This document shows positions 7,887 through 15,117 of a stretch of DNA of 23,692 nt, in pieces; within the stretch, counting starts at the first letter, position 1; every line of letters starts with the position of its first letter. Both the position numbers and the translations under genes were made by a program. The stretch lies in contig NZ_DIUM01000064.1 of the NCBI RefSeq assembly GCF_002423035.1, positions 1 through 23,692 on the forward strand. The letters are read 5' to 3'. The notes under the pieces were generated by a model. It worked only from the letters and a program-made list of their open reading frames with translations, was not told where the DNA came from and searched no databases. The stretch comes from Thiocapsa sp. UBA6158. Its GTDB lineage: Bacteria > Pseudomonadota > Gammaproteobacteria > Chromatiales > Chromatiaceae.

Positions 7887-9271
7887 GCGAACTGCAGTGC
7901 CGTCGACATGGCCGCAAGCTTGTGCTCGGTCTCCTGCCACTCGGATTCCGGATCCGAGCCCGCGACGATCCCCGCCCCGGCGTAGAGATCCGCCGTGCTC
8001 TCGTGGATTTCGGCGCAGCGCAGCAGCACCCAAAGCTCGCCGGTGAGATCCGGCTCGATGATCCCGGCCGCACCTGTATACCAACCGCGTCGGAGCGGTT
8101 CGGAGCGCCGTAGCCAGGCCCGCGCCAGCTCGCAGGGGTGACCGTTGGTCGCCGGTGTGGGATGCAGCAGCTCGGCGAGCTGAAAGACGTCCATACCGGG
8201 ATCCAGCTCGGCGCGCACCAGGCTCCAGAGATGTTGCGCGTTGTTGAGCTGCATCACTCGAGGTCCGTCCGGCGGCTCGATGCGACGGCTGCAATGGCCG
8301 AGCGCATCGGTCACGGCATCGACGACGACCATGTGCTCGTGCAGGTTCTTGCGCGAGGTCTGCAGGGCACTCGTGAGCTCGGCATCGCGATCGGCATTCG
8401 GCGCGCGGCAGACCGTCCCGGCAATCGCATCCACCTCGATGCGGTCGCGCTGTTGGGTGAAGAGGCGCTCGGGTGTGGCCGCGACGAAGCTGGTCGCGTG
8501 TCGGCGGATCGTCACCACCTGACAGGAGGGAAAAAGATAGGCCAGCGCGGCGTTCAGCCGGGTCAGATCGAAGCGCCGGTGACCCTTGAGTCTGAGACGC
8601 CGACAGACGACGACCTTCTCCAGATGCGCCTGCTCGATCTGCTCGAGGGCGGACAAGACGAGGTCCTGCCAGCTTGCCGGATCCGGCTCGGTCGGCCCCT
8701 GATCGAGACGTGCCGGTGTCAGCGGATCGAGCGCCGGCTGATTCAGGCGTGGAATCACCTGCTCGAGCCGGTCTTTCCAACGCGCGAAAAGGAGATCTGC
8801 GGCAACCGGCAACGCACTCGAGAGGATAACCGCGGCCTGACCGCCACGCGAGGACAGCGCAAGCTCGGGAAGCCAGAGCAGCGCGTTGGGCAAGGTCTCG
8901 GGCTTGCCCGGTGCGTCGGGCACGGGCGATGACGCGAAGCCGAGCATCGCAAACCCCGAGAAGCCGGTCTCGTCCGGGTCGAGATGCTCCCAGTGCGCCG
9001 ACATCCGCTTGGCGTGCGTGCGTAAGGTCTGGAGACGTGCCTCTCCCTGCGCGGTCCATTCGCCGGCGATGCCGTAGCCGGCCCGCACCTCGCCCCGATG
9101 ATTGTGCGCGAACTGAAACTGCGGGCCGGGGATCTCCGGAGCGATCGCCAGGGCTTGAGGCAACTCCAGGACGAGGGAGACGAACCCCTCGGAGCGCGTG
9201 AGCGGCAGGTTATCGATCGTCTCGGCGAGGCGAGCGACGATCTGCTCGAGGGTCTTGAGCGGTGCAAGCAT
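7883..9271 (-). CDS. menF: Isochorismate synthase (MenF)
   Basis: MenF isomerises chorismate to isochorismate and opens the menaquinone branch. The 462-residue product carries the C-terminal chorismate-binding domain: Lys219 in LEKVVVCR (probable general base), ATPERL (265-270), AIAGTVCR (282-289), GWYTGAAGI (396-404), GAGIVAGSDPESEW (432-445) and the EWQETEHKL Mg-binding helix (444-452). The N-terminal 200 residues are the less conserved MenF/EntC lead domain. The ATG at 9271 is the only plausible start because an in-frame stop lies two codons upstream. No clear Shine-Dalgarno is visible. It is the first gene of the men block, 88 bases after the alpha/beta hydrolase gene, with a REP-like hairpin in that gap. 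An EntC-type siderophore role is possible in principle, but overlap with menD argues for menaquinone. Confidence 0.93.
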   Translation of the reverse strand: MLAPLKTLEQIVARLAETIDNLPLTRSEGFVSLVLELPQALAIAPEIPGPQFQFAHNHRGEVRAGYGIAGEWTAQGEARLQTLRTHAKRMSAHWEHLDPDETGFSGFAMLGFASSPVPDAPGKPETLPNALLWLPELALSSRGGQAAVILSSALPVAADLLFARWKDRLEQVIPRLNQPALDPLTPARLDQGPTEPDPASWQDLVLSALEQIEQAHLEKVVVCRRLRLKGHRRFDLTRLNAALAYLFPSCQVVTIRRHATSFVAATPERLFTQQRDRIEVDAIAGTVCRAPNADRDAELTSALQTSRKNLHEHMVVVDAVTDALGHCSRRIEPPDGPRVMQLNNAQHLWSLVRAELDPGMDVFQLAELLHPTPATNGHPCELARAWLRRSEPLRRGWYTGAAGIIEPDLTGELWVLLRCAEIHESTADLYAGAGIVAGSDPESEWQETEHKLAAMSTALQFA

Positions 9272-9308
9272 GAGTCAGTTTGAAGAACCGGCGGTCTGGT
9301 GTCTCTGC

Positions 9309-9339
9309 CCCGGATGCGGTGTCAAGCGCCGCATCCGGG
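9309..9339. repeat. REP-like perfect 11-bp hairpin between the hydrolase gene and menF
   Basis: Arms CCCGGATGCGG (9309-9319) and CCGCATCCGGG (9329-9339) are perfectly complementary around a nine-base loop, TGTCAAGCG. This resembles enterobacterial REP units in both sequence and geometry, and matches the element at 3254-3284 in arm length, loop length and the GGATGCGG core. It sits 21 bases after the hydrolase stop. No T-run follows on either strand, so it is better seen as a REP-type element, an mRNA-stabilising hairpin or a factor-assisted terminator than as an intrinsic terminator. Confidence 0.6.
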
Positions 9340-9359
9340 ACAAGGCATCCTCGAAAAGC

Positions 9360-10292
9360 TCAGGCGGCCTGAGGGATCGACCAGAAGCGATCGATCGCAG
9401 CCGCCGCCTGCGCCGGCTGCTCCCACTGGAGTAGTCCGCGCGTCGGCGCGATGCGTTCGGCCCGCCAGTTCGAATGGTGGCTCAGGAAGTCCGGAAGCTC
9501 GTGAAAGTCGATGTTCGGATCGCGATCGTAGAGCACAAGCACGGGTTGCGCCACGTTCGCGTAGAGGTTCTCGCGTGCGTTCGGTGTAAACAACTGACCG
9601 GACAGGAAGTAGAGCGGCGCGTACTTGGCGCCTGGCTGATGCGATGTCGCGTAGGCGTAATCGATCATCTCGGGCGGGATGGCGCCGTGGAAAGCCTGCT
9701 TGTAGAAGAAGCGGATGCTCGGGCGCGAGGTCAGCAGGGCAAAGAGTCCGTCGTTCAACACGGGCACGCTCAGCACCTTGTAGGCGCGTTCTGCGGCCTG
9801 GCCGGTCGGCAGTCGGCGCGCGCTGAACCCGGTCGGGGAGATGAGCACCAAGGACTCGACCAACTCCGGCTTGATCAGCGCCGCCTGTGCGGCAAACTCG
9901 CAGCCAAGCGAAAAGGCGACCAGATCGCAGGGCCTGCCGACCACCTTCTCCAGAAAGTCGACGATGGCGTTGGCGAAGAGGCTCGGCGAATAACGCCGGC
10001 TGCTGCGATCGGAATGGCCGAAACCCGGCAGGTCGAGCGCATAAACGGGCCGCTGCGAGCGATACTGCTGAAACAGCGGCTTCATCTCGAATGCGCTGGG
10101 TGCTGCATTGATGCTGTGCACCAGGACCAGCGGACGGCCCGTGGCCGAGGTATCCGCATAAGAATGAATGCGTCCGCCGTGCTCGGTCGCGAGATCGTGC
10201 CGCGGGGCGTCGAGCGCGGCCGGAAGTGCGACCTTGCCGGTCTTGGCCGCGCCGTGCGGTTGCGAAAGTGCCGAATCCTTACCTGTATCCAT
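9360..10292 (-). CDS. Alpha/beta-fold hydrolase-like protein lacking the usual catalytic His
   Basis: The 310-residue product has the alpha/beta-hydrolase core: strand and oxyanion segment LVLVHSINAAPSAFE (55-69), DLPGFGHSD (87-95), the nucleophile elbow AFSLG with Ser128, and a probable acid at Asp256 or Asp258 (YDRDPN). Where the family normally has a His, in a GH..hWE.P context, this protein reads RGLLQWEQP (285-293), so Leu287 takes the expected place. The substrate is unknown. The first 30 residues look disordered, with no signal peptide. The ATG at 10292 has a GAGG ten bases upstream (10303-10306). It lies 15 bases after the YbjT-like gene, so the two are probably co-transcribed. It stands before menF, but I do not call it MenH because the MenH-type His is missing and it is not placed among the men genes. 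Confidence 0.8.
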   Translation of the reverse strand: MDTGKDSALSQPHGAAKTGKVALPAALDAPRHDLATEHGGRIHSYADTSATGRPLVLVHSINAAPSAFEMKPLFQQYRSQRPVYALDLPGFGHSDRSSRRYSPSLFANAIVDFLEKVVGRPCDLVAFSLGCEFAAQAALIKPELVESLVLISPTGFSARRLPTGQAAERAYKVLSVPVLNDGLFALLTSRPSIRFFYKQAFHGAIPPEMIDYAYATSHQPGAKYAPLYFLSGQLFTPNARENLYANVAQPVLVLYDRDPNIDFHELPDFLSHHSNWRAERIAPTRGLLQWEQPAQAAAAIDRFWSIPQAA

Positions 10293-10307
10293 GTCGATAA
10301 AACCTCG

Positions 10308-11849
10308 TTATAGACTGCCTTCGATCGGGTGTGGTCTGTGTTGATCCCGCTCGGCGCGGCGACAGATCTCACGCGTGAGTCCTTTGAAGACGAAGCGGTG
10401 AATGGGTTCCAGTGAATACCAGTACAGCAGTCCCCAAACCCCGGCCGGGTGCCAGTAGGCCGTCGCCGTGAGGCATGTGCCCCCGTCGGGCAGCGGGGTG
10501 AGGTCGAATTCCATCACGCCCGCTCCGGGGGCGCGCATGCCGAAGGCCAGGCTGAGACGTTTCTCGGGCTCGACGCCGAGCACCTTCCAGTGGTCGATGC
10601 GGTCGCCCGTACGCACGTTCTGCGGATGGCGTCGGCCGCGCATGCGACCGGGGCCGCCGATAGCCCAGTCCATCCACTCGCGGATGGACCAGAGCGTATC
10701 CAGATAGTAATAGCGGTTGTCCCCGCCGATCGCCGACACCAGTCGCCAGACCGCCGCCGGATCCGCGCGGGTCTCGGACGTGCCCGAGGCACGCTTGGCA
10801 TAATAGGCGTAATCGATACGTTGATTGCGCACGCTAAAGGCACCCTCGGTCCAGCGCGTAATAGGCTCGCCGCTGCGCTCGAGAGCAAACGCGGCATCGA
10901 CGGCCTCCCGAAACCCCAGGAGGCGTTGGGGGACCAGCCGGCGGGTCTCGGCATCGTCGGCATAGAAGTCATGGCGCAGACCCTCGATCAGGGCACGCGC
11001 CACGTTGGTCGGCACCGATGTGATGAAGCGCAGCCAGTGCGCCGAGAGCCCCGGTGTCAGTACGGGAACCGGGATGATCCAGGGGCGGCGTTTGCCCGCT
11101 GCATCGGCCAGGATGTACATCATCTGCGTGTAGGTCAGGGTCTCGGGGCCGGCGGTATCCAGGCTCAGCGACGCGGCCTCCTTCACCCAGGGCAGCCGAA
11201 CAAGATAGACCAGCAGATTCTCCAGCGCGATGGGCGGCGATTTGGCACGCACCCAGCGCGGCGTGACCATGACCGGGAGATGATAAACCAGGTCGCGCAT
11301 CACCTCGAACGCCGCCGAGCCCGGACCCACGATGATCCCGGCGCGGATCTCGGTCACGGGGACCGAACCGCGGCGCAGCACCTCGCCCGTGTCGCGTCGC
11401 GAGACGATGTGCTCGCTCACGGCATCGTCCGGCACCAGTCCGCCGAGATAGACGATGCGCCGCACGCCGGCCTGTGCCGCGGCATCGGCAAAGTTGCGGG
11501 CCGCTTCAAGGTCCAAGCGCCCGAAATCGCGCCCCGCCGCCATGGAATGCACCAGGTAATAGGCAACATCGACGTCCTGCAGCGCCGCGGGCAGGGTCTC
11601 GGGCGCAAGTGCGTCCGCCGGTACGATCTCCACGCCGGGCCAGCCGCGCGCCTCGAGCGTCTCTCGGCTGCGCGAACTCGCCCGCACGCGCCGTCCTTCG
11701 GCGAGCAGACGCGGGACCAAATGGCCGCCGATGTAGCCGCTGGCGCCGAAGACCAGGCACAGCCCTCCCGCGCCCTCGGGTGCGGGCATCTCTTGCTCCT
11801 GCGCGGGGGTCTGGGTCTCGCCTGCGCGAACGGCCGTCGCTTCTGCCAT
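10308..11849 (-). CDS. ybjT: YbjT-like NAD(P)-binding protein with DUF2867 C-terminal domain
   Basis: The 513-residue product starts with an atypical short-chain dehydrogenase Rossmann domain (GASGYIGG, 35-42; YYLVHSM, 97-103; ITSVP further on) and ends with a DUF2867/START-like region rich in aromatic residues (IGGDNRYYYLDTLW, VEPEKRLSLAFGMRAPG). The blocks EIRAGIIVGPGSAAFEVMRD and PRWVRAKSPPIALENLL match what I remember of E. coli YbjT closely. The biochemical function is not established, and a role with quinones or lipids is only a guess. I chose the ATG at 11849, preceded by AGGA at 11855-11858 with a five-base gap. An in-frame ATG at 12068 would add a 73-residue leader with no similarity. 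It is the first gene of a two-gene unit with the downstream hydrolase. Confidence 0.88.
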   Translation of the reverse strand: MAEATAVRAGETQTPAQEQEMPAPEGAGGLCLVFGASGYIGGHLVPRLLAEGRRVRASSRSRETLEARGWPGVEIVPADALAPETLPAALQDVDVAYYLVHSMAAGRDFGRLDLEAARNFADAAAQAGVRRIVYLGGLVPDDAVSEHIVSRRDTGEVLRRGSVPVTEIRAGIIVGPGSAAFEVMRDLVYHLPVMVTPRWVRAKSPPIALENLLVYLVRLPWVKEAASLSLDTAGPETLTYTQMMYILADAAGKRRPWIIPVPVLTPGLSAHWLRFITSVPTNVARALIEGLRHDFYADDAETRRLVPQRLLGFREAVDAAFALERSGEPITRWTEGAFSVRNQRIDYAYYAKRASGTSETRADPAAVWRLVSAIGGDNRYYYLDTLWSIREWMDWAIGGPGRMRGRRHPQNVRTGDRIDHWKVLGVEPEKRLSLAFGMRAPGAGVMEFDLTPLPDGGTCLTATAYWHPAGVWGLLYWYSLEPIHRFVFKGLTREICRRAERDQHRPHPIEGSL

Positions 11850-12203
11850 CGGGATCCTGCTGCGGCGGTTGTCGCCGGCATCGGAGGTTTTCTCGTCATT
11901 GGTCAGCCACACTTTGCCGATATGGGGGCAAATCGCCGCCCGGCATCTAACCGATGCCTCCGCCGGCGCTGGTGGACTGCGCTGTGCTTGTCCCGACCTG
12001 ACCTTAGCCACGCCGTCTCCAGCGGCTGTCAAATCTGCCGGGGCCGATCCCATCCAGAAACATCGCATAACGCGCCGGGTGCGGTTTAAATAAGGAAATC
12101 GGCACCGAGCCTGCGTTTCGGTACCGATCCTCCGCCAGTCCAGGCGGCCCCGCGTTGATGCGGCGCAATAAATGTCAATTCCGTATTACGGGTCGAGTGT
12201 CAA
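11850..12203. other. Divergent intergenic region between ybjT-like and lipoprotein genes
   Basis: About 350 bases without a supported gene. It must hold the start signals for the minus-strand ybjT-like unit and the plus-strand lipoprotein gene. An A/T-rich patch (TTTAAATAAGG, about 12086-12095) and an inverted repeat (12098-12128) are the only notable features. I could not find a convincing -35/-10 pair for either direction. Confidence 0.5.
12098..12128. promoter_or_regulatory. Inverted repeat in divergent intergenic region, possible operator
   Basis: Arms ATCGGCACCGA (12098-12108) and TCGGTACCGAT (12118-12128) pair at ten of eleven positions around a nine-base spacer. The right arm is itself a palindrome around GGTACC. 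There is no T-run. The position between two divergent genes, beside the A/T-rich TTTAAAT patch, suits an operator or a REP-like hairpin better than a terminator. No regulator gene is adjacent. Confidence 0.3.
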
Positions 12204-13058
12204 GTGAAGTTTACAGCTATTTTGTGCGTTTGTCTGGTCCTGGCGGGCTGCTTCGGGCTGGTCGCACGGGAGGCCAAGCACACCAGGTCATTCGACAAGG
12301 AAGTCGCCGAGGCGTTGCCCGGCGCGTCTTTTTCGCCGGGAGGGGATCCTTCCGACACGCACGTCGAGACCGGTGCGGTTGACTCGGCGACCGGTTGCGC
12401 ACTGCACTATCGCCTGTATCGACCGACAAGAGCGCGGACCGAGGATCTGGTTGTCCTCGGGCATGGTTTCCTCCGCAGCCAGGAGCGGATGGTCGATCTG
12501 GCGCAAACACTCGCGGATAAGGGGGTCCCGACCGTGACGCTGGACTTCTGCAACGCGCGATTCTGGGACGGACGGCATGTCCGCAATGGACTCGATATGA
12601 TCCTCGTGGCGGATGCCCTGGCTGCGAAACAGGTGGTCTATGCCGGATTCTCGGCAGGCGGGCTGGCGGCACTGGTCGCGGGCCGCAACGATCCACGGAC
12701 ACTCGGCGTGGTCGCGCTCGATCTGGTGGACGCCGGTCGGCTCGGCGAGGGGATGGCTGCCGGTCTCGATCGCCCGCTGATCGGTCTGGTCGGTGATCCC
12801 TCGCCCTGCAACGCCGAGAACAAGGGTCTCGCCGTCTTCTCCGCGACCGACCAGGCCGCAGTGGAGCGGGTGACGGGCGCCGAGCACTGCGATTTCGAGT
12901 CCCCCACCGACTGGCTCTGCCGGTTGGTCTGCAAACGCGACACGTCCGACACGGCATCGCCACGTCGCGACATCATCGCGGCAGCCACCGACGCGGTGTT
13001 CTCCTTGGTCGCGCTTCCGTCCGAGGCGGAGCAGGCGGATCAAAGGGCCGGCGGATGA
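12204..13058 (+). CDS. Predicted lipoprotein with alpha/beta-hydrolase fold
   Basis: The 284-residue product starts with a short signal peptide ending in a lipobox, LAGC (Cys16), so it is probably lipid-anchored and periplasm-facing. The body is an alpha/beta hydrolase. It has the oxyanion strand VVLGHGF (83-89), the nucleophile elbow GFSAGG with Ser150, a probable acid Asp198 in GDPSPCN, and a probable base His228 in AEHCD, in the usual order. Seven Cys residues lie in the mature chain (including 65, 116, 202, 229, 239 and 243), which would fit disulfides in an exported enzyme. The substrate is unknown; a dienelactone-hydrolase or lipase-like esterase is possible. The start is GTG at 12204. 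Only a weak purine-rich stretch precedes it. It ends 12 bases before the convergent membrane-protein gene. Confidence 0.85.
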   Translation: MKFTAILCVCLVLAGCFGLVAREAKHTRSFDKEVAEALPGASFSPGGDPSDTHVETGAVDSATGCALHYRLYRPTRARTEDLVVLGHGFLRSQERMVDLAQTLADKGVPTVTLDFCNARFWDGRHVRNGLDMILVADALAAKQVVYAGFSAGGLAALVAGRNDPRTLGVVALDLVDAGRLGEGMAAGLDRPLIGLVGDPSPCNAENKGLAVFSATDQAAVERVTGAEHCDFESPTDWLCRLVCKRDTSDTASPRRDIIAAATDAVFSLVALPSEAEQADQRAGG

Positions 13059-13070
13059 CGCCTTGGTCGC

Positions 13071-13520
13071 TCAGCGTCCGCGGCCCGCTGAAAGGCCCGA
13101 ATCGAAACGCCCGACCAAGATCAAACCGGCCAAGCCACCATAGAAGCAGAGCGAGCCGAGCGGAATACTCGCGAGCGTCCAGAGCCAGGCGAGCGCCGCC
13201 ACCGAAACACAGATCATGGCGCCATAGCCGGTCGCGACAGGCCGCGCGATCGGATGACCGAGCCGCCAATACACAAGTGCTGCGGCCGCCAACGCGATAA
13301 TCCCCTTGATCCCGACCATCGCGTGCAGGAGCCGCACCAGATCCGGATCCATGCCGTCCGCGGCCGAGAAGGGCGCGGTCACGATCGTCGCCACCGCGGC
13401 GGTCGCTGCAATCGTAAAGAGGAGCGCAGCCCTGCGGACAAGCGGACGGTCGCCGGTCACCGGCGGGGTCCGGACGAGGGTTCGATCGAGAACGGATGTC
13501 AAAGACGCATACATGCTCAT
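13071..13520 (-). CDS. Small four-helix membrane protein of unknown function
   Basis: The 149-residue product has four hydrophobic segments (roughly residues 33-51, 64-84, 94-117 and 119-136 of the chosen protein). I do not recognise the family. Visible details are a mid-membrane His/Lys pair in LLHAMVGIKG and a basic N-terminal domain before the first helix. The ATG at 13520 is well supported by GGAGG seven bases upstream (13528-13532). A longer in-frame start at 13601 has no such site. The gene is convergent with the lipoprotein gene and divergent from the small plus-strand relic at 13670. Confidence 0.75.
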   Translation of the reverse strand: MSMYASLTSVLDRTLVRTPPVTGDRPLVRRAALLFTIAATAAVATIVTAPFSAADGMDPDLVRLLHAMVGIKGIIALAAAALVYWRLGHPIARPVATGYGAMICVSVAALAWLWTLASIPLGSLCFYGGLAGLILVGRFDSGLSAGRGR

Positions 13521-13527
13521 GCGATCG

Positions 13528-13532
13528 CCTCC
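13528..13532 (-). promoter_or_regulatory. Consensus Shine-Dalgarno for the four-helix membrane protein
   Basis: GGAGG on the minus strand, seven bases before the ATG at 13520. It decides the start against the longer in-frame ATG at 13601. Confidence 0.75.
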
Positions 13533-13658
13533 GGCAGAGTGGGAGAACAGGTCTGAAACCACGCCGAGGCTAAATGGCGAAAGCTCGGACTTCAACCCCA
13601 CCCGATGCGATTGAAACCCCGATTCCGCGACACCCCGCGAACCGATGCAAGCTCCGAC

Positions 13659-13830
13659 GGAGGCGGCCGATGAGTCGCACTCAATCCGACGAGCAAGACT
13701 ATCTGAACCCTTCCGGATCTAGGGGGACGATCTCGGCTCGCTCTAGCGCGAGCCCGACGACGACCGCTATGCCCTCCTGTTCGAGCAGGTCGTTCGGCTG
13801 TCGATCACACCTTCACACTTCGCGCGGAAG
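13659..13830 (+). pseudogene. Probable remnant of a small plus-strand gene
   Basis: A perfect GGAGG (13659-13663) stands six bases before an ATG at 13670 that opens with MSRTQSDEQDYLNP. The frame then turns into Ser/Arg/Thr-rich sequence that does not look like protein. Shifting frame at about 13710 gives FRI, a TAG, GDDLGSL, a second TAG, and then the natural-looking stretch REPDDDRYALLFEQVVRLSI (to about 13805). It runs into the 3' end of the OtsB-GH65 relic. I read this as the start of a decayed gene with one frameshift and two TAG codons. The original family is not recognised. It could instead be a chance open stretch with a fortuitous ribosome site. Confidence 0.35.
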
Positions 13831-15117
13831 GATCGGATTGAGCCAGAGGTGTCCGTCGCGTATCTCGATGCCGGTGTAGCAGCGCTGAATCAGATCCACC
13901 GTACCGGCCATGGCGCCGAGATGAATGCCTTCGGAGGTGGTGCCGCCCTGAATGTCGGCGACATCGCTTTCCGGCGCCCGGGCCGCCATGCTGGACCGGA
14001 AACGCGCGATCTCCAGCAGCATCTCGGCGCCGTAGGCGGCGAGGAATTCGTAGTCGCCGGTGCTCTCGTAGTAGCGCCAGATGTTGAAGGCAACGGCGCT
14101 GCCGACATGGCGCTGGAGCTGCGTCTCGTCCGGCGTCCATTGTCCGGAGCGCGGATTGAGATGGACCGATTGACTCTCTTCGCGACCGTTGCTGCCGCTC
14201 TGCCAGGGATACATGGCGCCCCGCAGCCCGGCCGCCTGCGCCGCCGCGCGGCTTGCGTCGAGCCGTCGGTAACGGTATCGCAGCAGCGAGCGGGTGATCT
14301 CGGGCAGGCGCAGATTCAGCAACGGCAAAATCGCGTGAGCTGTATAGGGCGACGATCTTCTCGACAATGACGGGTGTCTCGCGCGCGAGCTGGAGTTGGA
14401 GTTGGAAGGTGTGTTCGATCCTGTCGGGCAACTTGCTCACCGCGGGTTCGATGTCCAGCCGCTCGCCATTGCAATAGGCATGCGTGCGCGCGGCCAACGC
14501 AACCTCGATGCGCGCTTGGCGGGTTCGAGACTTGAGATAGATCGCGTCGTCGCGGACGGCCCGGGTTTCCACTGTCTCCAGATGCTGCCCCTCGAGATCG
14601 CGATAGCGCGCGACACCGTTGTTGCGAACCCCGCCATCGATGCCGCTCATCACACCGAGCGAGCCGCTCCAATTGATGGCTGTGATCTCGCTCCCCGGCA
14701 CTCATCGTCGCTCTCCGCCGCGACCAGTGCGCGCAGCAGTGCGGCGACCGCGTCGGGGTCGCGTACCCGATAATGCGCCGCGCTGGGGTCGATCCGCCAC
14801 CAGGATCCCGAGATCCTGTCCGAGCAGGACGCGCAAGGCATCTTCATGACTGCCGGCATCGACGAGGGTGTCGATGTCGACCATGCAGCGCACGTCGACC
14901 AGGTCGCGACCGCTGACGATGGCGACCGGCATGATCCGCGCAGCTTGCTGCAGGACCTGGCGCATCTCCCGAAACAGGGTCGCGTCTTACGAACGCTCGA
15001 CGATCGGCGTGAGGGTGCCGTCGTAGTCGAGAAAGAGGGCCGGACGCTTTTCATTCAGCCGCTGCGCGAGATCCTCGATGTCGATGAGCTCGGGCGGGAT
15101 GTCTCAGGCTCGGTCAT
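13813..15117 (-). pseudogene. Relic of an OtsB (trehalose phosphatase)-GH65 (trehalose/kojibiose phosphorylase-like) fusion
   Basis: Order in the direction of transcription: ATG at 15117 (MTEPE), overlapping the treY stop; a one-base loss at about 15103; then the HAD phosphatase motif LFLDYDGTLTP (about 15034-15000); a TAA at 14987-14989; AIVSGRDLVDV; a deletion at about 14850 joining LVDAGSH to EDALRVLL; a frameshift near 14790 into AAHYRVRDPDAV, the usual OtsB end. GH65 begins abruptly at about 14700 with ITAINWSGSLGV, its first part lost. A second junction at about 14330 joins VEKIVALYSSRD to LPLLNLRLPEITRSLL in another frame. A third at about 13990 joins MLLEIARF to ESDVADIQGGTTSEGIHLG, removing the region that normally carries the catalytic Glu. 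The last frame stops at 13813 after NPILPREV. Roughly 430 codons remain of an expected thousand or so (estimate from family lengths). Confidence 0.9.

Noticed and set aside
7887..9059. An upstream extension of menD giving a 987-residue protein
   Set aside because: The extra part lies wholly within menF in another frame and is Arg/Ala-rich. The ATGA overlap at 7883-7886 gives a normal-length MenD.
9360..10292. Assigning the alpha/beta hydrolase as MenH
   Set aside because: The expected His is absent, the gene is not between menD and menB, and it is paired with ybjT instead.
10449..12089. A 546-codon plus-strand open frame antisense to the ybjT-like gene
   Set aside because: It is Arg/His/Gly-rich without any recognisable domain, while the minus strand gives a full YbjT-like protein.
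13602..13640. A GATTGAAAC stretch followed by GC-rich sequence, like the 3' end of some CRISPR repeats
   Set aside because: It occurs once, with no second copy at spacer distance and no cas genes nearby.
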